From assembly GCF_047302405.1 (NCBI RefSeq), contig NZ_CP154853.1, positions 3,472,001 to 3,536,000 on the forward strand: a stretch of 64,000 nt of DNA, read 5' to 3'. Below the pieces are notes generated by a model. The model saw only the letters and a list, made by a program, of their open reading frames with translations, did not search any database and was not told the DNA's origin. The translations under genes and the position numbers were made by a program. How positions within the stretch are numbered: the stretch's first letter is position 1; the number at the start of each line of letters is the position of its first letter. This DNA comes from Alkalihalobacillus sp047302405. Its GTDB lineage: Bacteria > Bacillota > Bacilli > Bacillales > Bacillaceae_D. Shown in pieces: positions 41,933 through 50,247 of this stretch.

Positions 41933-42892
41933 TTAATAATCGTAATCTGACTCGTCCATATCCTCAACAACTGAAAGCAAGTAACCATTTCCAACCGTTG
42001 AGAAGAAATCATGATTCGTTGTACCTGTCGATAATCCATTAATGACAATCGGATTCACATCATCCGCTGTATCCGGAAATAATGGAGATAACCCAAGGTT
42101 CATTAACGCTTTGTTTGCATTATAACGTAAGAAGACCTTCACATCCTCTGTCCATCCGACTTGGTCATAGAGGGAGGCTGTATATTTCACTTCATTCTCA
42201 TATAATTGATACAACAATGAATAAGTCCACGTTTTTAACGATTCTTTTTCCGAATCGGATAGTTTATTAAATCCGACTTTGAATTTATAACCGATATACG
42301 CCCCATGTGCCGATTCATCGCGGATAATCAACTTAATGACTTCAGCTACATTGATCAGTTTCGCTCTACCTAAATAATAGAGTGGGGTATAAAAACCAGA
42401 ATAAAAGAGGAATGATTCCAAGAAAACACTTGCTACTTTTTTCTCTAGAGCTGAACCATTTCTATACACTTCATCAATAATACGAGCCTTCGTTTGCAGA
42501 AAATCATCTTCACGTGCCCATCTAAAAATATCTTCAATTTCCTTCTTCGTATTTAACGTACTAAAAATCGAAGAGTAGCTTCGTGCATGCTCAGACTCCA
42601 TAAATTGAATGTTATTTAACACCGCAATTTCATGTTGAGTTTTCGCATCCTTCCTTAGTGCATCAATACCTGATTCTGATTGAAGAGTATCAAGCATCGT
42701 TAGACCACCAAATACTTTCTCCACTAAACGCTTTTCTTCATCGGGTAACTTTGTCCAATCTGAACGATCTTTCGATACTGGCATACGAGTCGATAACCAA
42801 AATTGTTCCGTTAACTTCTCATAGGTGATTTTATCGATCGCGTCTTCTATATTATTCCAATTGACCGCTTCATAAGCTGCATAGTCCGTCAC
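41933..42892 (-). CDS. nrdF: Class Ib ribonucleotide reductase beta subunit NrdF
   Basis: The 319-residue protein provides the tyrosyl radical. Metal ligands and radical site can be seen in LDTLQSE, FMESEHARSYSSIF (the tyrosine), LESFLFYSGFY and IRDESAHGAYIGYK. The start is GTG 42890-42892, nine bases from GGAGG; TTG 42893-42895 is an alternative. It follows nrdE by 14 bases. Confidence 0.96.
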   Translation of the reverse strand: MTDYAAYEAVNWNNIEDAIDKITYEKLTEQFWLSTRMPVSKDRSDWTKLPDEEKRLVEKVFGGLTMLDTLQSESGIDALRKDAKTQHEIAVLNNIQFMESEHARSYSSIFSTLNTKKEIEDIFRWAREDDFLQTKARIIDEVYRNGSALEKKVASVFLESFLFYSGFYTPLYYLGRAKLINVAEVIKLIIRDESAHGAYIGYKFKVGFNKLSDSEKESLKTWTYSLLYQLYENEVKYTASLYDQVGWTEDVKVFLRYNANKALMNLGLSPLFPDTADDVNPIVINGLSTGTTNHDFFSTVGNGYLLSVVEDMDESDYDY

Positions 42893-42906
42893 CAATTAAA
42901 ACCTCC

Positions 42907-45093
42907 CTAAATGCTGCACGATTCACAATAGTTGGCACCAACTTCAGTTCCATCATCCGTATAGGTTCTAATATAGTAAACGGATTTAATGCCTTTTTTC
43001 CATGCATAGTTTCTTAAAATATTTAAGTCTCTTGTTGTTTTTTTCGTCGGATACTCACTGTTAACTTTCCACTCATATAGCCCTTCTGGTAATTCAGATC
43101 TTAAAAATAAGGTCATACTTAATCCTTGGTCTACATGCCTTTGTGCGGTCGCATACGTATCAATAATCTTTCGTTGATCGATATCGTAAGCAGACTCGTA
43201 ATGTGGAATCGTTTCACTCGTTAAATAAGGGGCTGGATAATACACTTTCCCACGTTTACCCTCTGTACGTTCCTCAATCCTTTGCGTAATCGGATGAATT
43301 GAGGCGGTTGCTTCATTCACATAAGAAATCGAGCCAGTAGGGGCCACAGCGAGTCGGTACGCATTATAAATCCCATGTTCCATTACGGACGCTTTAAGCT
43401 TCTCCCAATCTTCGTGACGAGGAATAAAGATATCTTCAAAGATTTCTTTTATTTTCTCATGCTTAAACGAAAAGTCCTCTTCCGCTAAATATTTATCAAA
43501 ATACTCACCTGTTGCATATTTAGACTTTTCAAAATCGTAAAAGGTTTTTCCTGTATCAATCGAAACTTGATTACTTTCGACGAGTGTCCAATAGTTTAAT
43601 AACATAAAATAAATATCCGTAAACTCGATCGCTTCAGGAGATCCGTAATAAATCTGGTTTTTCGCTAAGAAACCATGCAAATTCATCGCTCCAAGACCGA
43701 CTGAATGATACATATCATTACCATTTTTTACAGAAGGAACGACATCAATACTTGAATGGTCTGTCACATATGTTAAAGCACGAAGCATCGTTCGTACCGA
43801 TTTCCCAAGGTCAGGAGATTTCATTAAGTTCGCGACATTTGTTGAACCTAAATTACAACTAACATCATTTCCTAATTGAGCGTATGTCTGGTCATTATTA
43901 ATCATAGAATCCTTATGCACTTGAAAGATTTCAGTACAAAGATTTGACATAATCACATGTCCATCAATCGGATTTTCACGATTAACCGTATCGATATTAA
44001 TAATATACGGATAGCCACTCTCATTTTGAAGATTACTAATTTCCGTCTCTAAATCTCTCGCTTTGATTTTCGATTTTCGAATTTCAGGGTTGTCGACCAT
44101 GTTGTCATATTCTTTGGTGATATCTACATAAGAAAAAGGCTTGCCGTACACTTTTTCCACATCATGTGGTGAGAATAAATACATAAAGTCATTGCTTTTT
44201 GTTAGTTCATAAAATTTATCAGGCACAACGAGGCCAAGCGATAAAGTCTTAATTCTTACTTTCTCATCCGCATTTTCTTTTCGGACCGATAAGAAATCAA
44301 CAATATCAGGATGGAAAATATTCAAATAAACAACCCCGGCACCATCTCTTGCTCCGCCTTGATTGGCATAAGAAAAAGCATCCTCAAACAATTTCATGAC
44401 AGGTACTACCCCATCAGCTAGTCCATAAATGCCTCTGATTGGATCATTATTTGCACGGACGTTCGATAAACTAATTCCAACTCCGCCACCTAATTTAGAT
44501 AGTTGTAATGCTGAATTAATACTTCTACCAATGGAATTCATATCATCGGAAACCGTTAATAGAAAACACGACACCATTTCACCTGATCTCTTTTTACCGA
44601 TATTTAGGAATGTTGGAGTGGCTGGTTGATAACGTTGGTTAATTAATTCCTCCGCTAAATCTAAAGCCAATTGTTCATCCCCATCCGCAATCGAAAGAGC
44701 ATTAAAAGCCAAACGATCCTCATATCTTTCTAAAAAACGCTGCCCATCATCGGTTTTCATCGCATATTGGGAGTAAAATTTATAAGCCCCCATAAAAGAA
44801 CGAAAACGAAACTTATGATTATAAATCGATTTAAATACTTTTTTAACAAACTTTCGGTCATATTTATTTAAAAAATCCTCTTTTATATAGTCATTCTCAA
44901 TCAAATAATCGAGCTTCTCATCTAATGAATGAAAAAAGACAGTATTCGGATTTACATATTCTAAAAAATAAGCTTTCACGGCTTCTCTATCTTTATCAAT
45001 TTGAATCTTGCCTTCCTTTGGCAAGTTCAATAGATTGTTTAAGGTAAAATACGTATCCTCTTTTACCTTTTTACTTAATTCCGGTGCCTGCAT
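42907..45093 (-). CDS. nrdE: Class Ib ribonucleotide reductase alpha subunit NrdE
   Basis: The 728-residue catalytic subunit reduces ribonucleoside diphosphates. It lacks an ATP-cone, as class Ib enzymes do. Active-site features are GEMVSCFLLTVSDD, the radical segment SNLCTEI, and the C-terminal redox cysteines CESCSI. Barrel motifs KLGGGVGISLSNVR and NESGYPYIIN are present, and the gene shows no intein or intron insertion. The start overlaps the nrdI end by 23 bases. Confidence 0.97.
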   Translation of the reverse strand: MQAPELSKKVKEDTYFTLNNLLNLPKEGKIQIDKDREAVKAYFLEYVNPNTVFFHSLDEKLDYLIENDYIKEDFLNKYDRKFVKKVFKSIYNHKFRFRSFMGAYKFYSQYAMKTDDGQRFLERYEDRLAFNALSIADGDEQLALDLAEELINQRYQPATPTFLNIGKKRSGEMVSCFLLTVSDDMNSIGRSINSALQLSKLGGGVGISLSNVRANNDPIRGIYGLADGVVPVMKLFEDAFSYANQGGARDGAGVVYLNIFHPDIVDFLSVRKENADEKVRIKTLSLGLVVPDKFYELTKSNDFMYLFSPHDVEKVYGKPFSYVDITKEYDNMVDNPEIRKSKIKARDLETEISNLQNESGYPYIINIDTVNRENPIDGHVIMSNLCTEIFQVHKDSMINNDQTYAQLGNDVSCNLGSTNVANLMKSPDLGKSVRTMLRALTYVTDHSSIDVVPSVKNGNDMYHSVGLGAMNLHGFLAKNQIYYGSPEAIEFTDIYFMLLNYWTLVESNQVSIDTGKTFYDFEKSKYATGEYFDKYLAEEDFSFKHEKIKEIFEDIFIPRHEDWEKLKASVMEHGIYNAYRLAVAPTGSISYVNEATASIHPITQRIEERTEGKRGKVYYPAPYLTSETIPHYESAYDIDQRKIIDTYATAQRHVDQGLSMTLFLRSELPEGLYEWKVNSEYPTKKTTRDLNILRNYAWKKGIKSVYYIRTYTDDGTEVGANYCESCSI

Positions 45094-45451
45094 AGTGGTT
45101 CAATTCCTCCTTGAAATTCAGTAAGTCATTATTCGTCCCACTAAATTCAAATGTATATAATAATGGCTTATTATACTTTTTGGACAAGTCCTTCGCATTA
45201 AAACAATAATCCCCATCAAAATTCAAATTACCACTACCTACGAACCCGATTAAATGGCTCCTATTCATTTGATAATCAATAAATGAGCTAACTACCTCAG
45301 TAATTTGCTCGTCATAGCTAGGGACAACGACAATAAAAGGTTCATCGATTTTTTCATAAGGGTCGCTGTAATTAATTTCAACAGATTTCTCACCTGTTTT
45401 TTCCACAAATTCTCTAACATTCCCCGTTAAAGAAAGATAGGCAATGAGCAA
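45071..45451 (-). CDS. nrdI: Ribonucleotide reductase flavodoxin NrdI
   Basis: The 126-residue FMN protein helps assemble the metal-tyrosyl cofactor of NrdF. LIAYLSLTGNVREFVEK is the phosphate-binding loop and VVPSYDEQITEVVSSFIDY and GFVGSGNLNFD are family blocks. It starts at TTG 45449-45451, one base after the nrdH stop, with only a weak site (GGTG), so it is probably coupled to nrdH. Confidence 0.94.
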   Translation of the reverse strand: MLIAYLSLTGNVREFVEKTGEKSVEINYSDPYEKIDEPFIVVVPSYDEQITEVVSSFIDYQMNRSHLIGFVGSGNLNFDGDYCFNAKDLSKKYNKPLLYTFEFSGTNNDLLNFKEELNHYAGTGIK

Positions 45452-45452
45452 T

Positions 45453-45689
45453 TTAATTCAACACCAATTCTTTTAACTTATCTGGTTGAAATCCTGTAAA
45501 TGGTTCTGTCCCATCCGCCACAACAACTGGCATTTGACGTAAATTTAGGGTATTCACAACATAATCAAAAGCCTTTTGATCTTCTTCAATATTAAAAGCT
45601 TGAAACTCAATACCTTCTCCATTTAAAACGACTTTTGTCATTTCACATTGCGGACAACCGTTTTTTGTATACACTGTCACTTTTGACAT
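45453..45689 (-). CDS. nrdH: Glutaredoxin-like NrdH
   Basis: From ATG 45687-45689 after GGTGGTC the protein has 78 residues. It carries the redox motif CPQC in VYTKNGCPQCEMTK and the cis-proline region LRQMPVVVADG with FTGFQPDKL. It passes electrons to NrdE. It is the first gene of the operon; the NrdR boxes lie about 200 bases upstream. Confidence 0.93.
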   Translation of the reverse strand: MSKVTVYTKNGCPQCEMTKVVLNGEGIEFQAFNIEEDQKAFDYVVNTLNLRQMPVVVADGTEPFTGFQPDKLKELVLN

Positions 45690-45886
45690 AATTATGACCA
45701 CCATTCTTTTATATTATTATTCATATTCATAAGCAAACCTAGACAAATTAAAGAGATAAAGCCCTATTCTATAAGCCTCTCGATCATATAGAAATATTTT
45801 CGTGAGTAATAGATTTGTTTTATCTACTTATATCGTATATACTTTTAAAAGTGTGCGAAATTAGGGCTTGACAAATCCTTCACCAT

Positions 45887-45941
45887 CGTCAATATATTGA
45901 TGTTCTTATCACATATTAACACAATATATAGCGACTAACAA
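45887..45941 (-). promoter_or_regulatory. nrd operon promoter with a pair of NrdR boxes
   Basis: On the minus strand: -35 TTGTTA (45936-45941), 17-base spacer, -10 TAATAT (45913-45918). The spacer itself is an NrdR box (ACACAATATATAGCGA on the plus strand, 45919-45934). A second box, CGTCAATATATTGATG (45887-45902), is centred 32 bases away, three helical turns, as NrdR pairs usually are. Confidence 0.82.
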
Positions 45942-46164
45942 CAAATTTAATTCGACTCTCTCATAAAAAAAAGATTTTAAAAAATCGCATATTTCTTTCT
46001 CTCATTTCACTCTTTCCCCTCATTTAATTGAGAACAAACACCCGATTATTTTATTATTTATCGACTCTTATAATAGGACATTCCCTTTTAAATTTAGAAC
46101 ATTTTTTTAGCATCAATCGACAAAACTCTACGTATGGCCTATGACATTTAATAGGATATTTATG
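45942..46164. other. Intergenic AT-rich stretch between the divergent nrd and vmlR promoters
   Basis: Apart from AT tracts and GATTTTAAAAAATC-like palindromes nothing was recognised. No open frame with a binding site was seen. Confidence 0.4.
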
Positions 46165-46169
46165 ACTTA

Positions 46170-46198
46170 TTGCATCCATATTTTATTCATGCTACAAT
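46170..46198 (+). promoter_or_regulatory. vmlR promoter
   Basis: -35 TTGCAT (46170-46175), 17-base spacer, -10 TACAAT (46193-46198). Transcription would start near 46205 and leave a leader of about 230 bases. Confidence 0.8.
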
Positions 46199-46228
46199 TT
46201 TATTATTATTTACGGAAAGGAATGATGG

Positions 46229-46243
46229 GTGGACGATGGATAA
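46229..46243 (+). CDS. Candidate leader ORF of the vmlR attenuator (4 codons)
   Basis: GGAAAGG (46214-46220) is followed by GTG GAC GAT GGA TAA with 8-base spacing. Two overlapping ATG codons at 46222 and 46225 open a 21-codon frame ending at 46287, but they are only 1 and 4 bases from the site. Either could be the real leader peptide; the 4-codon frame has the better spacing and ends exactly at the first hairpin strand. Confidence 0.5.
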   Translation: MDDG

Positions 46244-46301
46244 CTAACCTATTTTTTACATTTGAAATCGTATATTTCAGATTATAAAACATAGGATTAG
46301 T
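46243..46301 (+). promoter_or_regulatory. vmlR attenuator: hairpin 1 (anti-antiterminator)
   Basis: ACTAACCTAT (46243-46252) pairs with ATAGGATTAGT (46291-46301), ten pairs and one bulge. A ribosome stalled on the short leader ORF would cover the left strand and free GGATTAGTC for hairpin 2. Confidence 0.65.
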
Positions 46302-46377
46302 CTGCCCATTTTTCTATAAACGTTTGAGCTATATGATTATATGGCTTCATTTAGGTACGTTAAAATGCGACTAATCC
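46294..46377 (+). promoter_or_regulatory. vmlR attenuator: hairpin 2 (antiterminator)
   Basis: GGATTAGTC (46294-46302) and GACTAATCC (46369-46377) are perfect complements. Forming this helix uses up the left arm of the terminator at 46373-46381. Confidence 0.7.
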
Positions 46378-46404
46378 TTCCATGTCTATTGGGAGGATTT
46401 TTTT
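46373..46404 (+). terminator. vmlR attenuator: intrinsic terminator
   Basis: AATCCTTCC (46373-46381) pairs with GGGAGGATT (46391-46399), followed by a run of seven T. It lies 30 bases before the vmlR start codon. Confidence 0.85.
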
Positions 46405-46434
46405 ATTCTCCTAAAAAAGAAGGGGGAAATTTTA

Positions 46435-48072
46435 ATGAAAGAATTATTACAACTACAAAATATCAGCTATGAAATAAATGATCAGACTATTTTTGAGAAG
46501 GTGAACACAAATATTCAACAAGGGGATATCATTGGGATCATTGGAAAAAATGGAGCTGGGAAATCGACTTTGTTACAACTATTAAATCGTGATTTAGTCC
46601 CGACAACAGGGCAAATCAAGCAAATAGAAAACCATCTCAAAATCACGATCGTTGAGCAAGAAACCGAATCCCATTCTTTTGATAACATCACCAATCAAGA
46701 AGAAATCCTATTAAAGAAATGGGATGTACCAGTTCGCTTTTACGCACAATTAAGTGGCGGAGAAAAGTTAAAAGCACGCCTTGCTAGAGGTTTAGCAAAA
46801 GGAACCGACCTTTTATTACTCGACGAACCGACCAATCACCTTGATCAACAAAGCTTAGACTTTTTAACAAAACAACTAAAAAGTTATCACGGTACCGTTA
46901 TTTTAGTCTCACATGATCGCTATTTTTTAGATGAAGTGGCAACAAAAATTTGGTCCATTGAGCATAAAAAGGTATACGTCCATACAGGCAATTACTCAAG
47001 TTATATGGAAGCACGCGAACAAAAAAGACTAACACAGCAACGTGAATACGAAAAGCAACAAAAAATGGTTGAGCGCATTGAAGGACAAATGAATCAGTTA
47101 ACCTCATGGGCTCAATCAGGTCATGCACAATCGACTAAAAAAGAAGGCTTCAAAGAATATTATCGTGTTAAAGCAAAACGTCTAGATTCACAAGCGAAAT
47201 CCAAGCAAAAACGATTAGAGAAAGAACTAGAAAGAATCAAAGCTCAACCACTTGAGCCTGAATATGAAGTTCAGTTTTCGATGGAATCCACCCACAAAGT
47301 TGGGAAAAGATTTTTAGAAGTCAAAAATCTAGCTAAAACATTTGGCAAGCAAATCCTATTTCAAAATGTTCATTTTACGATTCAACACGGTGAAAAAGTT
47401 TCCGTAACGGGGCCAAATGGAAGTGGAAAAACAACTTTTTTGAAAATGATTGTTGGAGAAGAGACTGGAGAAGGGGATATTTGGATTTCTCCATCAGCTA
47501 AAATAGGTTATTTAACACAGGAGGTATTTGACCTTCCCCTTCGGCAAACGCCAGATCAACTATTTTATCAGGAAACTTTTTCAGGAAGAGGTCATGTCCA
47601 AAATTTAATGAAACATTTAGGCTTCAGTGCTTCGCAATGGACAGAACCGATTGAAAATATGAGTATGGGTGAACGAGTGAAGGTTAAGTTGATGAAATAT
47701 ATTTTAGAAGAAAAAGATGTCCTTATATTAGATGAACCAACCAATCATTTGGACCTACCTTCTCGTGAACAGCTTGAAGATACTTTGGCACAGTATACAG
47801 GAACACTGCTGATCGTTTCCCACGATCGTTATTTTCTCGAAAAAACAACTGACATCAATCTTATTTTTTCTGAGAAAGGTATCTACAAGCAGCTGAATGG
47901 AAACGAATCCTCACCCAAAACAAATGATGTTGAAGAATTAAGGTTAAAACTTGAAACAGAACGACAGGAAGTGTTAGGTAAACTGAGCTTTATGAGCCCT
48001 AGCAGTAAAGAATATACAGAACTCGATCAAAAGTTTAATGAACTTACTAAAAAAATAAAGGAACTTTCTTAA
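46435..48072 (+). CDS. vmlR: ABC-F ribosome protection protein VmlR
   Basis: The 545-residue protein has two ATPase domains and no membrane part. Motifs in order are Walker A IIGKNGAGKST (near 35), signature LSGGEKLKARLA, Walker B LLLLDEPTNHLD, then a charged linker rich in coiled coil (TQQREYEKQQKMVERIE), a second Walker A GPNGSGKTTF, signature MSMGERVKVKLM, and LILDEPTNHLDLPSREQLED, with a C-terminal helix (ELRLKLETERQEVLGKL). It is very close in sequence and length to B. subtilis VmlR, which displaces virginiamycin M, lincosamides and pleuromutilins from the ribosome. The leader carries an attenuator, so drug-induced expression is likely. The start follows AGAAGGGGG. Confidence 0.94.
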   Translation: MKELLQLQNISYEINDQTIFEKVNTNIQQGDIIGIIGKNGAGKSTLLQLLNRDLVPTTGQIKQIENHLKITIVEQETESHSFDNITNQEEILLKKWDVPVRFYAQLSGGEKLKARLARGLAKGTDLLLLDEPTNHLDQQSLDFLTKQLKSYHGTVILVSHDRYFLDEVATKIWSIEHKKVYVHTGNYSSYMEAREQKRLTQQREYEKQQKMVERIEGQMNQLTSWAQSGHAQSTKKEGFKEYYRVKAKRLDSQAKSKQKRLEKELERIKAQPLEPEYEVQFSMESTHKVGKRFLEVKNLAKTFGKQILFQNVHFTIQHGEKVSVTGPNGSGKTTFLKMIVGEETGEGDIWISPSAKIGYLTQEVFDLPLRQTPDQLFYQETFSGRGHVQNLMKHLGFSASQWTEPIENMSMGERVKVKLMKYILEEKDVLILDEPTNHLDLPSREQLEDTLAQYTGTLLIVSHDRYFLEKTTDINLIFSEKGIYKQLNGNESSPKTNDVEELRLKLETERQEVLGKLSFMSPSSKEYTELDQKFNELTKKIKELS

Positions 48073-48081
48073 GAACCACCC

Positions 48082-48117
48082 AAAAACACCTCACTCTACT
48101 TGATTGGGGTGTTTTAA
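48082..48117. terminator. Bidirectional terminator between vmlR and the convergent membrane gene
   Basis: AAAACACC (48083-48090) pairs with GGTGTTTT (48108-48115). T runs occur on both sides, and the stem overlaps the stop region of the leftward gene. Confidence 0.8.
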
Positions 48118-48573
48118 CAATCGTTCAACGGTTCTATGTTCTTTATCAAATTTAATCACCCCTATTAGAAGGAGACTAAAAACGTACATTGGCACAACGA
48201 CAATCAACGTGACTTCTAATAGTTTAAATGCTCCATCATTAATAAACGATGTAAGCATGACACCTAAAACTAAAACGAGGAAAGCAACTACAATTAAAGT
48301 ACTCTTTTTTAAAGCAAACCATTGCATCATCACTAAAGATATCGCTACCCCCAAAAACAAGATGAGTGTAAGTAATAAGGTAAGCCAAATAATCGTCTCC
48401 ATATTCAAGGTCAAACTGCCTTTATACTTTGATGAGTTATACCAAATAAAAACATATAACACACATAAAACAGCATTTATCATCGCAAATCTTCTTTTCC
48501 CTAAACATAAATAAATAAAAGGACTGGCCATTATCATAATCAAGACCCACATCATTATCGCGTCACTTAGCAA
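48091..48573 (-). CDS. Hypothetical membrane protein with five membrane segments
   Basis: The frame is open from an ATG at 48612, but that start has no site. TTG 48571-48573 lies seven bases after a perfect AAGGAGG and gives 160 residues, the preferred start. Hydrophobic segments are at about 6-21, 29-43, 60-85, 90-107 and 118-138, and the C-terminal tail is charged (FDKEHRTVERLLKHPNQVE). No family was recognised. It converges on vmlR. Confidence 0.65.
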   Translation of the reverse strand: MLSDAIMMWVLIMIMASPFIYLCLGKRRFAMINAVLCVLYVFIWYNSSKYKGSLTLNMETIIWLTLLLTLILFLGVAISLVMMQWFALKKSTLIVVAFLVLVLGVMLTSFINDGAFKLLEVTLIVVVPMYVFSLLLIGVIKFDKEHRTVERLLKHPNQVE

Positions 48574-48844
48574 CAATAAACCTCCTTCAAAAGTAAATAT
48601 TTTGTTAATCATTATTCGTTATTAATGTTTTTATCTCCTTTTTATATCAAAAGGAAATCACAAAAAAAGTTCGTTCTCATAATATGTTCACTCCTTATCT
48701 TATCTTAAATTTTTTTTCAGGATTGTATAGAAAGATCGGTAATATTATGGTGAATTATTCAAGATATATACAAAAACACTCTTGATATGGTCTATTACCT
48801 TGTTGTCTCTCATTAGCTTCCTTTTAGAATGTTATAAAGTGAGT
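48574..48844. other. Intergenic AT-rich stretch without a recognised gene
   Basis: Upstream region of the membrane protein gene. No promoter could be chosen with confidence. Confidence 0.4.
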
Positions 48845-49085
48845 GGGAAGACACCGGTTTCCTAGATCGGGACAGCATCCTCACGCAAGCCGCTGTGGGG
48901 TCTCCCGTGTTTCACTTTTCCCGCAGGAGTCTCCGGGTATTCCGCTGGCTCCGTTTTAGTCAAACAAATACCAGCTAAAGCCATAATAGATCATCTAATG
49001 AATCAACTAATGGTTTGAGGTTCTTCTCAGTTAAAATTGAGAATGGGACTTTTTTAGTAGCCTACCCTTTCCGTCTACAGGAGTC
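48845..49085. repeat. Dispersed GC-rich intergenic element, copy R6
   Basis: It carries GCCGCTGTGGGGTCTCCCGT, TCCCGCAGGAGTCTCCGGGT and ATTCCGCTGGCTCCGTTTTA, which match the middle and right blocks of R3. The tail GAGAATGGGACTTTTTTAGT matches the R3 and R5 tails. The left block is replaced by AGACACCGGTTTCCTAGATC. Confidence 0.75.
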
Positions 49086-49225
49086 GGCTACTCTATCTTG
49101 TCCTCTAAGCTTAGCGTCTGGCGGTTGACGGGGATCGTGTTTTCTGAAGCGGTGACACCGCTCAATGTCCACTTTACTAACCTTTTCTAATTTAAGGGTT
49201 TGAGACAGCCCTCATCTTCCTTTAT

Positions 49226-49402
49226 TCAAAAAGTAATAAGTGCCAATATGATGAATGCTCCCGATAAAACAAAGTACTTATAAAATCGCTCACCTTGGAA
49301 AACAAAAACACACTGAATAAAAATCATAAATAAAACGACTATCCTCGCAATCATAAAAGGTTTTAACAAAGGTTTAGTCGCTTTTTCAAAAAATATACCC
49401 AT
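49226..49402 (-). CDS. Candidate 58-residue membrane protein
   Basis: ATG 49400-49402 opens 58 codons ending in TGA at 49226-49228, with two hydrophobic helices (MIARIVVLFMIFIQCVFVFQ and YFVLSGAFIILALITF) joined by a charged loop. AGGGAGA touches the start codon and AAGGAG lies 14 bases upstream, so the initiation site is not ideal. No family was recognised. It lies just downstream of the APH-like gene and might be co-transcribed with it. Confidence 0.4.
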   Translation of the reverse strand: MGIFFEKATKPLLKPFMIARIVVLFMIFIQCVFVFQGERFYKYFVLSGAFIILALITF

Positions 49403-49449
49403 TCTCCCTACCGCTGCTCCTTAATAAAAGTCTTATTCCTCTATTAAAA

Positions 49450-50193
49450 CTATAACGGGCAGAATTGATTAACGATTTCCAAAAGACGTTCAGAACTTTC
49501 AGATGTGACATTTTCAGCTAGCCTTGCCGCTGCAATAATCGGTGCCCATTGAAAAATCTCGACTTTTGACAGTCCACTTTTCTCACAATAAAGTCGCAAA
49601 TACATATCCGCTAATTCTAATGAAAAATGTGAATACAAAAGATAGGTTCGATAGACGTCCGCACGAATATCGCCAACACTAGAATCTACCCAATCAATAA
49701 TAGTTACTCCGTTATTCGTCTTAATTAGGTTAAATAGATGAAAATCACCATGGCAGAGCTTTTTTTCAAATGGGATAGAATGTAACTTTTTAATTAATGT
49801 AGCCTTTCGCCTTTGCTCCAAAATCGAAACAGCCTCTATTTGACGCTGGAGCTTTTCCGTCATCAATTCCAATGTAGTGTCCGGAACAACCGTATGAATT
49901 TGTTGTTGAAAACCAATGGATAGGTTCATATAATATTCTGCTTGTTCCTTGTTTTCTAATAAAAAATCGCCTAATGTCTTTCCCCTACTATACTCCATGA
50001 CAAGTGCTTGTTTTCCCTCAATTTTTGTAACATCCAATACTTTAGGGACAGAGAGCCCAAAAGAGTACGCCCACTTTTGTTTATTGGCTTCATGTATTGA
50101 CTCGGTTTCAGGCAATTCATCATTATATATTTTGAAGATTTTATTTTCATGAAGATATATTTTGGCTGTATTTCCAGTTGCGATCAGGTTCAC
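49450..50193 (-). CDS. Aminoglycoside phosphotransferase (APH)-like kinase family protein
   Basis: The 247-residue protein starts at GTG 50191-50193 after GGGGGG. It has a short glycine-containing loop (IATGNTAKIYLHENKIFKIY), the catalytic loop LCHGDFHLFNLI (HGDxxxxN) and the metal-binding IIDWVDSSVGD. The substrate in this family may be an antibiotic, a sugar or choline; none can be assigned. Next to it are an isochorismatase-like hydrolase and vmlR, but no functional link is proven. Confidence 0.85.
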   Translation of the reverse strand: MNLIATGNTAKIYLHENKIFKIYNDELPETESIHEANKQKWAYSFGLSVPKVLDVTKIEGKQALVMEYSRGKTLGDFLLENKEQAEYYMNLSIGFQQQIHTVVPDTTLELMTEKLQRQIEAVSILEQRRKATLIKKLHSIPFEKKLCHGDFHLFNLIKTNNGVTIIDWVDSSVGDIRADVYRTYLLYSHFSLELADMYLRLYCEKSGLSKVEIFQWAPIIAAARLAENVTSESSERLLEIVNQFCPL

Positions 50194-50247
50194 TTTATCC
50201 CCCCTACTTTCTATTAACCTGATAAATCAACGCAGGTTTAAAGAAAA

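Noticed and set aside
41872..42048. N-terminal extension of Dut
   Set aside because: It overlaps nrdF in another frame, and the ATG at 41871 has a proper site and matches the family start.
46222..46287. 21-codon frame as the main vmlR leader peptide
   Set aside because: Its start codons are only 1 and 4 bases from the ribosome site; kept as an alternative to the four-codon frame rather than as a separate gene.
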